Of a DNA stretch of 64,000 nt, positions 1-8,279 are shown piece by piece. Below the pieces are notes generated by a model. That model did not search any database, had not been told where the DNA came from, and saw only the letters and a list, made by a program, of their open reading frames with translations. The DNA is taken from NCBI GenBank assembly GCA_900768265.1, contig CAAGCF010000036.1, positions 201,612 through 265,611 on the forward strand, written 5' to 3'. A program made the position numbers and the translations under genes. This DNA comes from an uncultured Collinsella sp. GTDB taxonomy: Bacteria; Actinomycetota; Coriobacteriia; Coriobacteriales; Coriobacteriaceae. How positions within the stretch are numbered: the first letter of the stretch is position 1; each line of letters opens with the position of its first letter.

Positions 1-257
1 TCGGGCGTCGCCAGATTTTTATAGCAGCCAAACACCGCCACCGTAACGCCTGCCTCATCGAGCACCGCACGCAAGTGATCGGCAAGCTCGCGAGTCAGGC
101 CGCCCCGGTCGATGCCCATCGATGCGTAGAGCACCTTGCTCGGCAGCTGAATGCACGAAAAGCCCAGCTCCCCTGCCATGCGAATGCGCTCCTCGACGGT
201 TCCCTGCGGAAGGTCGTGCAAACGTACGCCCGGAGTAATGGCCCCCACGCTATTCAC
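1..257 (-). CDS. Sugar-phosphate isomerase/epimerase-like protein (3' end outside window)
   Basis: Only the first 85 residues are visible; the rest lies to the left of the window. The peptide has the start typical of xylose-isomerase-like TIM-barrel proteins: a short strand (ITPGVRL), then a helix leading to GELGFSCIQLPSK, then a helix and a second strand (VTVAVFGCY). I chose the GTG start at 257 because it overlaps the stop of the upstream GH105 gene by 8 nt (GTGAATAG), which suggests translational coupling. As the last visible gene of the pectin locus it may handle a sugar acid or sugar released there, but the substrate cannot be read from this fragment. Confidence 0.7.
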   Translation of the reverse strand, partial: MNSVGAITPGVRLHDLPQGTVEERIRMAGELGFSCIQLPSKVLYASMGIDRGGLTRELADHLRAVLDEAGVTVAVFGCYKNLATP

Positions 258-1488
258 ATCCCTTACGAGCGTTGATGCCCGGGGTGTATCCGCCAAACGG
301 GTCTTCGATGGAGCACACGCCCGAGGGGGCGAGCGGATCGCGCTTACCGGCCAGTTTGTCGTGGTGCATGGTCTCGATATAGGCGAGCACCAGCGGGGCC
401 ACGCCCTTCGCATCGTTTTTGACGATGGGCTCGCTCATGTAGTAACCAAACGTGCCCTCGCGGTGCGCGGTGTTGCCAAGACCCGCGACCAGGCAGATGT
501 TGTCGAGCGCGAGCTGCCCGTCATGCTCGGACAGGCACGTGTCGCAGATGCCGTCGAACGCACGGCGGCCGTACTGGTAGTAGCGCTCGCCCAGCACGCC
601 CAAGCGCACGCCCTTCATGATGGCGTTGGCGAAGATGGCGCTGCCCGACTCCTCCAGGTAGTTGGGGGCGATGTTGGGCAGGTTGATGACCTGGTGCCAC
701 ATGCCAGTCTTCTCGTCCTGATACGGCAACATGGCGTCGATCAGATCGTGGAACATCTTGCGGATCTCGTCCTTCTCGGCCGACATCGAAGGCGGCATGA
801 GCTCCCAGGTGTCGATGAGCGCCATGGCAAACCAGCCCTCGGCGCGCAGCCAGAAGTTGGCCGAAAGACCGGTGACCGGATCGCACCAGAACTGCTTGCG
901 GCTCGCGTCGTAGGCGTGATAGTACAGGCCGTTGAGGGGGTTGCGCATGAGGTCGTGCACGACCTGGAACATATGGAAGCTGTCCGAGCAGGCGCGACGG
1001 TTGTGGAAGCTCAGCTCGTACTGCATGTAGAACGGCTGCGCCATGTACATCCCGTCGAGCCAGATCTGGTTGGGATAGACGGCCTTGTGCCAAAACACGC
1101 CCTCTTTGGTGCGCGGCTGGGTCTCGAGCTGACGGTAGATGGTATCCATGGCGGCGCGGTACTTGGGTTTGCCTACCAGGTCATAGAGCTTGTAGAGGGT
1201 CTTGCCCGCATTGACGTTATCGAGGTTGTACTCCTGCGGATCGTAGTGCTTGATGGTGCCATCGTCCTGGACAAAGAAGTCGATGTAGTCGTCGGCAAAG
1301 GTCAGGTAGCGCTGCTCACCGGTGATCTCGTACAGCTCGATGAGCGCCTTGATCATGCAGCCGTCGATATAGTTCCAGGTGTTCTCCTTGCCGGCACGGA
1401 GCTTTTCGATGTTCCAGGCCGGCGCCTGCGGCGTAGAGGTCTCGACCAACTGCTTGATATAACGGTCCAGGATTTGATTGCAACCCAT
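250..1488 (-). CDS. GH105 unsaturated galacturonyl/rhamnogalacturonyl hydrolase
   Basis: A 412-residue protein of the YteR/RhiN type, which removes the 4,5-unsaturated uronic acid left at the end of pectic fragments by lyases. Seen: an alpha/alpha-barrel style sequence rich in Trp and Tyr, and WLDGMYMAQPF, which carries the family's catalytic Asp. There is no signal peptide, so it should act in the cytoplasm on imported oligomers. An in-frame ATG lies at 1506, but the ATG at 1488 has a strong GAGGGG Shine-Dalgarno 6-7 nt upstream and is preferred. It lies downstream of an operator pair and couples to the next gene. No pectate lyase is in the window, so its substrate must come from elsewhere in the genome or from other bacteria. 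Confidence 0.93.
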   Translation of the reverse strand: MGCNQILDRYIKQLVETSTPQAPAWNIEKLRAGKENTWNYIDGCMIKALIELYEITGEQRYLTFADDYIDFFVQDDGTIKHYDPQEYNLDNVNAGKTLYKLYDLVGKPKYRAAMDTIYRQLETQPRTKEGVFWHKAVYPNQIWLDGMYMAQPFYMQYELSFHNRRACSDSFHMFQVVHDLMRNPLNGLYYHAYDASRKQFWCDPVTGLSANFWLRAEGWFAMALIDTWELMPPSMSAEKDEIRKMFHDLIDAMLPYQDEKTGMWHQVINLPNIAPNYLEESGSAIFANAIMKGVRLGVLGERYYQYGRRAFDGICDTCLSEHDGQLALDNICLVAGLGNTAHREGTFGYYMSEPIVKNDAKGVAPLVLAYIETMHHDKLAGKRDPLAPSGVCSIEDPFGGYTPGINARKGCE

Positions 1489-1513
1489 TGCTGTCCCCTC
1501 TGACATAAACGAT

Positions 1514-1528
1514 AGGTGAACGTTAACT
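1514..1528. promoter_or_regulatory. LacI-type operator before the GH105 gene
   Basis: AGGTGAACGTTAACT matches the palindromic operator found repeatedly in this locus (core TGAACGTTCA). It sits 26 nt upstream of the GH105 start, where a bound repressor would block transcription. The likely binder is the LacI-family protein encoded at 13341-14420. Confidence 0.7.
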
Positions 1529-1542
1529 CTAGTGTAACGCGA

Positions 1543-1582
1543 ACGGGGATTATAGGGTGAACGTTAACCCTATAATCCCCGT
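1543..1582. promoter_or_regulatory. Operator embedded in a 40-bp inverted repeat
   Basis: Two perfect 16-bp arms (1543-1558 and 1567-1582) flank GAACGTTA. The centre reads GGGTGAACGTTAACCC, another copy of the local operator. The stem lies between the SGNH gene stop (1596) and the GH105 start, so it could both end the upstream transcript (no T-run follows) and bind the repressor. Confidence 0.6.
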
Positions 1583-1595
1583 GAACGGCAGACTT

Positions 1596-2264
1596 TTAGC
1601 GGCAAACGGCGGTAAGGCCCGCGGCGATGCGGTGCGCCAGGCGCTCATAGCCGGCCGGGCTGTAATGCAGACCGTCCGGCATGTAGAGCTCGCGGTGCTC
1701 CGGCAAAAACGGGCTGATGCCGCTTTGCGCATACAGGTCGATCACCGGCACCGAATAGCGGTCGCAGACTTCCAGCATCGCCTGCACATAGGCGTCTTGC
1801 GTCAGGCCCAGATGGTTGGCCTCGTTGGTTGCCGGAATATCCTTCTCGTGCTTACCGCTCGTCTTGCACGGCGTCATAAACACGAGCCTTGCCCGGGGCG
1901 AGCGCGCCGTGATGGTGCGAATCAGGTAATCGATCGCACCATAGAACTCATGCACGTCGGTGCTGTCCGGCTCGCCCAGCGGCACGTTGCGGCTAAAGTC
2001 GTTGACGCCGCCAAAGACGACGTAGATATCGGCCGCATCGTCGATGCCGTCGAGGCGCTCGACAAACGAATCGTTACGGTCGGCTTTAACGGCAATGCGC
2101 GAACCCTTGATGCCAAAGTTCTCGACAGTGGCGCCGCCCAGCAGCGCGCCCAGATGCGAAGTCCACGAGATATCGTTGCCTCCCCCACCGCAGCCGTTAT
2201 CGCCCCAGGTGGTCGAGTCGCCAAAAGCGCAGATGGTGGATTCGTTCAGACGTTTGATGCCCAT
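1596..2264 (-). CDS. SGNH/GDSL hydrolase, probable pectin acetylesterase
   Basis: A 222-residue SGNH-fold esterase. Seen: block I FGDSTTWGDNG with the nucleophilic Ser, block III VVFGGVNDF (Gly/Asn oxyanion region), and block V MPDGLHYSPAGY with the catalytic Asp/His pair. The length fits single-domain members such as rhamnogalacturonan acetylesterases (CE12). There is no signal peptide. The start at 2264 has an AAGGAG site 6 nt upstream; an open frame further upstream overlaps the esterase gene and lacks a comparable site. In this locus the most likely job is removing acetyl groups from imported pectic oligomers so that the GH28 and GH105 enzymes can act. The exact acyl group is an inference. 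Confidence 0.88.
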   Translation of the reverse strand: MGIKRLNESTICAFGDSTTWGDNGCGGGGNDISWTSHLGALLGGATVENFGIKGSRIAVKADRNDSFVERLDGIDDAADIYVVFGGVNDFSRNVPLGEPDSTDVHEFYGAIDYLIRTITARSPRARLVFMTPCKTSGKHEKDIPATNEANHLGLTQDAYVQAMLEVCDRYSVPVIDLYAQSGISPFLPEHRELYMPDGLHYSPAGYERLAHRIAAGLTAVCR

Positions 2265-2313
2265 GTTGTTCTCCTTCGATGCTGCCACGGCAGCGTTGTT
2301 GTCGATCGGCCGT

Positions 2314-4497
2314 CTATGCACAGGCCCCGTCTTGTGCGTTCGCGTCAACGAGCGCGTGCGCATCGAGCCACGCAATGTCATCTGCAAGGTGCGTGACGCC
2401 CAAATGGTGTCCGCCCGGGCAAACCTCGTGCGCAAGGTTGTCGGCCTTGCCCAGCAGCGCGTAGGCGTCGCGGACAATATCGAGCTGCTCGTCTACGTTC
2501 GCCAGTCCGCGGGCGCCGTTGAGATGGTCTTTCTCGCAGCTTTGGACCAAAAGCGGGCGCGGCGCGATCAGCGAGGCGATGTCTCCCATATCGAGCAGGC
2601 GCCAAAGCCCCGGCACGTAATTGCAGCTGCAGTTTCCGTTGAGATGTAGCAGCGAGTCATCGACGCCATACAGATAGCCCGAGACAAACGCCTTGCGCAC
2701 GCGTGGGTCGAGCGCAGCCAGATAGAGTGTCATGTACCCGCCGCCCGAGAAGCCAAAGCAGCCCAAGTCGTCCATGGCAATGTCGCCGCGCGCCTCGAGA
2801 TAGTCGATCAGGCGCATGTTATCCCAAGCGTTTAGGCCGGCAACCGTCAGGCCCAGCGGCTCTGCCATGCGCGCCTGGTTAAGGCAGGTGCCGCGCAGGT
2901 AGCTCGTCTCATCGTCGCCCTGGCCCTTCCAATCGCGGCGATGCCCCCAGCCGCGGGCATCGGGGCAGACGGTCACATAGCCCATCTGCGCCAGGCGCAG
3001 GCCGTAGTCATAGTTGAACTTGCGCACGGCATCATCGACCGCCGGCACGCCCATAACGCCCGCGACGCTCGCCGCGCCCGCGCCCTGATGGCCGTGCGGA
3101 CAGATATAGCACCGCTTGTGCCCGCTTTCGTTGCACTTGGGCTCGGCGGGCTCCAGCAGGTACATCGGCATCCACACATCGGGCTCAACGCGCAAGAGCA
3201 TATGAGTGCGCACGATATCCCCGGCCACACGCACCCGCTCGAGCTCGCGCACATCGGGCGACACGCGCTCCATGAGCGAAGGACCCAGGACATCGTGGAG
3301 GCGTGTGCGGGTCGTGAGCTCCCACGCCTTAAAGTCGGCAGATGTCGTACCCGCAAAAGCGGCGGAACGGCCCTCTTTTTTGAGCCGTTCACGCAACGCG
3401 GGCTCGTCCTCGTAGTAGTGCTCGATATGCACTGTTCGCCCACCGTCCGCAAGCCGGGCGGTTTCGACGGCATCGTCCGACCCACCCTGGGGGTCCCATC
3501 CGTCCTCGCCACCCAACACAAGCGCACGGCTATAGTGTGCGGCATCGGCGGGATCGAGCTTACGGGCCCAGGCAACCCAGCCATCGGCATTACCGGCCGG
3601 TCCATGCAGCCGAGCGCCGGCATACAGCGCCCGGTCATGCGCGGCCGGCTTACCCCAGTCCCACCAGCCTTCGGACTTGATATGCGAGCCCAGCCAGCAG
3701 TCGATCAGCACGGTCTGGGCCCACTCGCGCCACGGACGGCCCAGATAAACCGAGCCGGACGCCACATCGTCCGACGCTGTGAAGGAGCAACCGTGAAACA
3801 CAAAGCCATAGGGCTCGGCCTGGGGCGTCGAGGCCGCCGTAACGTATCCGTTCACGTCCATGGCGCGGTCGAGCGAACGGATCTCGCAGCCCTCAAAATA
3901 GGCCCGCGCACCACCAAAGATAAAATCGACGTCGCCGGCAATGAGGCAGCGACGGTAGTACTGCCGCCCCACGCGGCGCGGGGCAAACTGTTTGGGGCCT
4001 ATAAAGCCGCCCGGCTTGACCTCGCGCGGCGGCAGCGGCCCCAAAAAGAGCGTGTCCTGATGGCCCAGGATGCGGCAGGCATCGACCACCAGGCGGTCGC
4101 CGTCGGCATACAGGGCAATCCCCTGGCCGGCCTCGCGACCGTCACCGGCGTCGTTTTCGATTGTCAAGCCCGCAAGCGTCACATCGTCGGCATCGACCAA
4201 CACCGTATACGTACGGAAGGTGCCGAGCTTTCCATCCTGGCCGCTGCCGTCCTCCGAAGGCATCTTGGCGCCCAGGCCGCCCACGATACGCACGCTGTCG
4301 GCCGTCTCGCCCTCGAGCGTCACATGCGGACGACAAATTGCGACCCGCTCGCGGTACTCACCCGGTGCCACCAGCACGCGCACCGGCACGCTCGCATCGG
4401 GCACGCAGCGCCCTACCGCCTCGAGCGCCGTCGAAATGCTGCGATACGCGCCCTCGCGCTCGAGCGAAACCTCAAAAAGCTGTTCTTTACCACTCAT
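2314..4497 (-). CDS. Two-domain pectin esterase: CE8 pectin methylesterase fused to an alpha/beta-hydrolase esterase
   Basis: A 727-residue protein with two enzyme halves. Residues about 10-350 form a CE8 pectin methylesterase beta-helix: GHQDTLF, VDFIFGGARAYF (catalytic Asp) and VYLGRPWREWAQT are all present. Residues about 385-727 form an alpha/beta-hydrolase of the acetyl-xylan esterase/dienelactone-hydrolase type: nucleophile elbow GFSGGG, an Asp near CEKDHLNG, and a late His in GGHHLGV. No signal peptide is seen, so cytoplasmic de-methylation and de-acetylation of imported oligogalacturonides is inferred. I prefer the ATG at 4497 (weak AGAAAG site about 10 nt upstream) over the GTG at 4545, which has no ribosome site. 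It lies between the GH28 and SGNH genes in the same direction. Confidence 0.9.
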   Translation of the reverse strand: MSGKEQLFEVSLEREGAYRSISTALEAVGRCVPDASVPVRVLVAPGEYRERVAICRPHVTLEGETADSVRIVGGLGAKMPSEDGSGQDGKLGTFRTYTVLVDADDVTLAGLTIENDAGDGREAGQGIALYADGDRLVVDACRILGHQDTLFLGPLPPREVKPGGFIGPKQFAPRRVGRQYYRRCLIAGDVDFIFGGARAYFEGCEIRSLDRAMDVNGYVTAASTPQAEPYGFVFHGCSFTASDDVASGSVYLGRPWREWAQTVLIDCWLGSHIKSEGWWDWGKPAAHDRALYAGARLHGPAGNADGWVAWARKLDPADAAHYSRALVLGGEDGWDPQGGSDDAVETARLADGGRTVHIEHYYEDEPALRERLKKEGRSAAFAGTTSADFKAWELTTRTRLHDVLGPSLMERVSPDVRELERVRVAGDIVRTHMLLRVEPDVWMPMYLLEPAEPKCNESGHKRCYICPHGHQGAGAASVAGVMGVPAVDDAVRKFNYDYGLRLAQMGYVTVCPDARGWGHRRDWKGQGDDETSYLRGTCLNQARMAEPLGLTVAGLNAWDNMRLIDYLEARGDIAMDDLGCFGFSGGGYMTLYLAALDPRVRKAFVSGYLYGVDDSLLHLNGNCSCNYVPGLWRLLDMGDIASLIAPRPLLVQSCEKDHLNGARGLANVDEQLDIVRDAYALLGKADNLAHEVCPGGHHLGVTHLADDIAWLDAHALVDANAQDGACA

Positions 4498-4627
4498 AGT
4501 CACTATGCTTTCTGTCGCAGAAGACTCGCCATGTAATACCGGCACCTATAGATTACGTGCGACGGCCGGGCATATCCGTCCGTCGCACGCCTCAACATGC
4601 CGTATTCGCTTGTGCAGGAGCACTACC

Positions 4628-6223
4628 CTACGCGCGGATGACCTTGTCGACGTTCTCCAGCCGAAGCTCGTCGCCATCCTGGCCCTCGATATGCACGTTC
4701 TGCAAGTCGAGGACCTTTACGTTCTGCGCGATGATGCCCTGGCGCACCATGGGCTCAACACCGCAGGCCATGGCCGGCACAAAGGGCTCGGCATCGTCGG
4801 CAAAGGTCACGCGGACGTCCTGGAACGTCAGGCGCGTCACCTTGCTCTCGGGCAGGCCCGTGATATAGGCCGCGGCCGCGTGGCAGTTGGTGGCCTCGAT
4901 GTCGCTAAACGTCGTGGCGCCAAAGCCGGGTGTGCGGTCGTCGACGGGCAGTGCGTCGCGGCTCTGCACATAGTCGGTCTTGCCGTCCTTGTCGCAGAAG
5001 TAGAACGAGTTGACCACAAAGGGCGTGAGCACCTTGTCCATGCGAATGTGCTCGAAGGTGATGCCCTCGTTGACGGCGTCCTTGCCGCGACCGCGGCGGG
5101 TCTTGACGCGCAGGCCACGGTCGGTGCGCTCAAAGAGGCACTTGCTCACGGTAAGGTCCTTGATGCCGCCGGCGGCCTCGGATCCCAGCACCACGGCGCC
5201 ATGTCCGTCGTGCATGTAGCAGTGCGAGATCAGCACGTCGTGCGTGGCGGGACGAAGCTCGGGCTCAATGCCCAGCTTGCCGCTCTTGATGGCGATACAA
5301 TCGTCGCCCACCGAGAACTGGCAGCCCAGGATGCGGACAAAACCGCAGCTCTCGGGATCGAAGCCGTCGGTGTTGTGGGAGTTCTTGGGACCCTCGATGG
5401 ACAGGCACAGGGCATCGACGTGCTCGCACAGGATGGGATGGATATTCCACGCCGGGCTGTTGCGCACGGTAAAGCCGGCAAGGCTCACGTTTTCGCACTC
5501 GGACAGGAAGATCATGCGCGGGCGGGCGATCTCGCGGCCCTCCTCGGGACGGAAGATGTTCTTAAAGTCCTTGTTCCACCAGTTGTCCTCGGCAAAATCG
5601 GTCTGGCCGTCGATTGCGCCACGACCATAGATGCACACGTCGTGCACGTTCAGGCCCGTAAAGGTAGAACAATAGGTCGAGAAGCTCTCGCCCTCCCAGC
5701 GGCCCAGGGGCAGCATGTCGGTGCCGGCATACCCGGCGCCCTCGTCGCCCGTGACCGTGCCCGGAATGTAGGCAAGCGCCGCGCGGTCGTGACGGGCCAG
5801 CAGCACCGCGCCCTCGGCAAGCTCAATATTGATATTGCTCTTAAGGAAGAGTGACTTGATACGGTAGCTACCGGCGGGAATCAGCACGCGGCCGCCCTTG
5901 GGGCAGGCCATGATGGCAGCCTGGATATTGGTGGTGTCGTCATGCTCGGCATCGCCCTTGGCGCCGCAGTCGCGAACATTGATGGTAAAGGGCTCGGCCG
6001 GCGTGGTGACGCCCACGCTCAGCTCGCGCTCGCCGCAAACAAAACGAACCAAGTTGCGCTTGCCGGGGATCAGGCCATCGACATAGGTCTCGACCGTATT
6101 CGTGGTACCGGCGGGCTCGTCGTTGACAAAGATCTCCCACGTATCGGCGCAGGTAAAGTAGCCGCCGTCGTCGAGCTCGATCACGGCCGCGCGGGCGTTA
6201 CGCCAGATAACGTTCGTCTCCAT
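4628..6223 (-). CDS. GH28 polygalacturonase (probably exo-acting, cytoplasmic)
   Basis: A 531-residue right-handed beta-helix hydrolase that cleaves galacturonan. All GH28 signatures are visible in order: NTDGFDPESC, SVGDDCIAIKSG (catalytic Asp pair), GHGAVVLGSE (catalytic His) and the RVKT variant of the RIK motif. An N-terminal segment of about 80 residues precedes the helix, as in many intracellular or exo-type members. There is no signal peptide. The start at 6223 is preceded by GAGGGAG at good spacing; an upstream in-frame start at 6238 overlaps that site and is rejected. The product, free or terminal galacturonate, would feed uxaC, uxaB and uxaA upstream. Confidence 0.94.
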   Translation of the reverse strand: METNVIWRNARAAVIELDDGGYFTCADTWEIFVNDEPAGTTNTVETYVDGLIPGKRNLVRFVCGERELSVGVTTPAEPFTINVRDCGAKGDAEHDDTTNIQAAIMACPKGGRVLIPAGSYRIKSLFLKSNINIELAEGAVLLARHDRAALAYIPGTVTGDEGAGYAGTDMLPLGRWEGESFSTYCSTFTGLNVHDVCIYGRGAIDGQTDFAEDNWWNKDFKNIFRPEEGREIARPRMIFLSECENVSLAGFTVRNSPAWNIHPILCEHVDALCLSIEGPKNSHNTDGFDPESCGFVRILGCQFSVGDDCIAIKSGKLGIEPELRPATHDVLISHCYMHDGHGAVVLGSEAAGGIKDLTVSKCLFERTDRGLRVKTRRGRGKDAVNEGITFEHIRMDKVLTPFVVNSFYFCDKDGKTDYVQSRDALPVDDRTPGFGATTFSDIEATNCHAAAAYITGLPESKVTRLTFQDVRVTFADDAEPFVPAMACGVEPMVRQGIIAQNVKVLDLQNVHIEGQDGDELRLENVDKVIRA

Positions 6224-6272
6224 GGATTTCTCCCTCAAAAAGATTCTCTAAAAGTTAATTGTACGATGTTGC

Positions 6273-6317
6273 AAAAAAGGGCCGTACCTGCCGGCGGATA
6301 TCCGGTGGCACGGCCCT
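6273..6317 (-). terminator. Rho-independent terminator after the GPH carrier gene
   Basis: An AGGGCCGT/ACGGCCCT stem is followed on the minus strand by TTTTTT. It lies 24 nt past the stop of the carrier gene and so separates it from the GH28 gene. Downstream genes must therefore rely on read-through or their own promoter. Confidence 0.85.
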
Positions 6318-6340
6318 GTGGTTTGGACGATAGGCTACCC

Positions 6341-7900
6341 CTACTCGGCGGGCGTCACGCTGCCGTCCTGGAAGCCAACGTTGTTGTGAGCGAAGCAGTC
6401 CTCATACTTGAAGCCGGAGAGCTCCTCGCAGAGCGCCTTGACCTCGGGCTGGACGTCGGCCATCTTGCCGCCCTCCTTGACGCGCTTGATCTCGTCGCAG
6501 AGGATGTCGCACTGCTCCTTGTCGATCTTGATGCCGCGGGCAAGGACAGCTGCGAGCAGGAAGAAGCCGGCGCAGCCGATGAGCATGTAGCCGCAGATGT
6601 ACAGAGGCACGGTTGCGGGCTGGGTCACGGCGTCGCTGTTGCCGGCGGTCTGAATGAAGCCGGAGGCAGCCAGGACGATAGCCCATGCGTTGACGGCGAC
6701 AGCCTGGGCGATCTGCTGGCAGAGCTGCTGAGCGGAGCTGTAGATGCCCTCGCGACGACGCAGGGTGATGAGCTCATCGACATCGGGGATGTAGTTGAGC
6801 AGGACGTCGGGCAGATACTGGAAGCCAACGTAGAAGAACTTCCAGATGGCGAAGATGATGGGGTAGGCGATCATGGCGATGGCGACCGTGGAGGTGCCGT
6901 TGATCTGACCAAAGGCGAAGTAGTTGTACGCGATGATGCACGCGGCGCAACCGACGTTGGCCAGGTACCAAGACTTGTGGAAGCCCTTCTTGGCCATGAG
7001 GGCGACCCAGATAGCGGTGCAGACGATAGCGACGACCTTGCCGGGCATCTCCATCACAGACTCGTAGGACTTAGGAATCTGCAGGCAGTAGACGATGAAG
7101 AAGGACAGGCAGGCAGACCAGCAGGCAGCAGCGAGCTTCGTGGAGACCTGTGCATACAGGACCTTGCGGAAGGACTTGTTGCGGAACGTGGAGATAACGT
7201 CGATGAAGAACTTCTTGATACCCTCGCCGACGCTCTCGATCTTCTCCTGAGCGACCTCCTCGGGGGTGTGCTCCCACGTGGACAGGTACACGCACAGCAG
7301 CGAGATTGCCATGACCGAAGCGTTGATCGTAGCGATGATGAAGTAGCTGAACGGGTTGGTCTCGCCAAAGGTGCCAAAGCCAAAGCCGACGAGTGCTGCC
7401 ATCAGGAAGCCGGCGGCGTTACCAAAGAGGTGCTTGTAGCCGGTGAGGTACGTACGCTCCTTGAAGTCATCGGTCATCTCGATGGTAAGCGGCGACAGGT
7501 TGGCGGTGCAGAACGTATACGCGACGTTGTAGATCAGGTACAGCACAAAGTAGTACGGGAAACCGAACGGCGTAGCCACAAAGATGAGCGGCTCGGCGAC
7601 CATCATCGGGATAGCCAGCAAAATCCAGAAACGGCGACGACCAAAGATGCGGCCAATCTTGGTGGCATAGAAGTTATCGGCCACAAAGCCCATGAGCGGG
7701 CACAGAATGGCGTTGAGATAGATGGCGAACGAGCTGATCAGCGCAGCCTCGCCTGCGGACAGGCCGCACTCCGTGGACAGGAACAGCACCATGTAGCTGT
7801 GCGTAAAGCTCAGGGCGCCGGAGTTGAGCATACCGCCCATACCAAAGCCCAAGCGCGTCCAGAATGTGATCTTGCGCTTTTTTCCGATCTTATTAGTCAT
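6341..7900 (-). CDS. GPH-family (MelB-like) sugar:cation symporter
   Basis: A 519-residue membrane carrier with about 12 hydrophobic segments. The N-terminal half has the pattern of the glycoside-pentoside-hexuronide family: a first helix after FWTRLGFGMGGM, LCPLMGFVADN (the conserved Asp after helix 2), and GRRRFWILLAIP in the cytoplasmic loop. Members import glycosides and hexuronides with Na+ or H+. The neighbouring genes point to galacturonate or short oligogalacturonides as substrate (inference). The ATG at 7900 has GAGAGGGAG upstream; an open extension to 7978 runs into the operator region and is not needed. Three LacI-type operators and the shared promoter element lie upstream. Confidence 0.92.
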   Translation of the reverse strand: MTNKIGKKRKITFWTRLGFGMGGMLNSGALSFTHSYMVLFLSTECGLSAGEAALISSFAIYLNAILCPLMGFVADNFYATKIGRIFGRRRFWILLAIPMMVAEPLIFVATPFGFPYYFVLYLIYNVAYTFCTANLSPLTIEMTDDFKERTYLTGYKHLFGNAAGFLMAALVGFGFGTFGETNPFSYFIIATINASVMAISLLCVYLSTWEHTPEEVAQEKIESVGEGIKKFFIDVISTFRNKSFRKVLYAQVSTKLAAACWSACLSFFIVYCLQIPKSYESVMEMPGKVVAIVCTAIWVALMAKKGFHKSWYLANVGCAACIIAYNYFAFGQINGTSTVAIAMIAYPIIFAIWKFFYVGFQYLPDVLLNYIPDVDELITLRRREGIYSSAQQLCQQIAQAVAVNAWAIVLAASGFIQTAGNSDAVTQPATVPLYICGYMLIGCAGFFLLAAVLARGIKIDKEQCDILCDEIKRVKEGGKMADVQPEVKALCEELSGFKYEDCFAHNNVGFQDGSVTPAE

Positions 7901-7982
7901 CGAGCTCCCTCTCTTTTCTCGATTGTCTTGTAACAAGACATTGGAGTCCATACCGACGTCTGTCTGCATGTCGTCCACTCGC

Positions 7983-7998
7983 AGGGTGAACGTTTAGC
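7983..7998. promoter_or_regulatory. LacI-type operator upstream of the carrier gene
   Basis: AGGGTGAACGTTTAGC, a weaker variant of the TGAACGTTCA palindrome, lies 83 nt before the carrier start and 26 nt from a stronger copy. Confidence 0.6.
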
Positions 7999-8023
7999 TT
8001 GATTATGCGCGATTGCTTATGAT

Positions 8024-8039
8024 AGGTGAACGTTCACTT
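8024..8039. promoter_or_regulatory. LacI-type operator upstream of the carrier gene (strong copy)
   Basis: AGGTGAACGTTCACTT has the full TGAACGTTCA core. On the minus strand it directly follows an AT-rich GATAATATAC stretch that could be the -10 region of the carrier promoter, so a bound repressor would cover the transcription start. Confidence 0.75.
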
Positions 8040-8051
8040 GTATATTATCCT

Positions 8052-8079
8052 TGAACGGTCGTTTTTTGCCGTTGAACGG
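8052..8079 (-). promoter_or_regulatory. Shared element with two GAACGG boxes 21 bp apart (copy 1)
   Basis: GAACGG at 8053 and GAACGG at 8074, joined by TCGTTTTTTGCCGTT. The same layout recurs before uxaC (13001-13028) and ebgA (23960-23987), each time next to LacI operators and in the same orientation relative to the regulated gene. A spacing of two helical turns suggests a dimeric or paired DNA-binding protein, possibly a global carbon regulator (inference). Confidence 0.5.
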
Positions 8080-8143
8080 ACATCTGACTTGAAAAAAATC
8101 CCGATTACATGGGTATTGAGTGGGTTTAAATATGAGGTCGATT

Positions 8144-8158
8144 AGGTGAACGTTTATT
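8144..8158. promoter_or_regulatory. LacI-type operator, distal copy
   Basis: AGGTGAACGTTTATT lies 120 nt from the strong copy, between the uxaA terminator and the carrier promoter. It could support repressor looping. Confidence 0.55.
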
Positions 8159-8203
8159 GTTTTCGCCGCTCCCGTACCCTCAGGAAGACACGCCCGAACA
8201 GAC

Positions 8204-8246
8204 AGAACAAACATGGCCCCGCCGGGAACACTCCCGACGCGGCCAT
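8204..8246 (-). terminator. Terminator after uxaA
   Basis: A CATGGCC/GGCCATG stem extended by CCGGGA/TCCCG-type pairing is followed on the minus strand by TTTGTTCTGT. It lies just past the uxaA stop. Confidence 0.75.
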
Positions 8247-8279
8247 GGTCAATAGCGCCCTATGCGAACCCATTTACCG

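Noticed and set aside
8017..8214. A 65-codon minus-strand frame in the carrier promoter region
   Set aside because: It spans operators and the shared element, has no ribosome site and no recognisable product.
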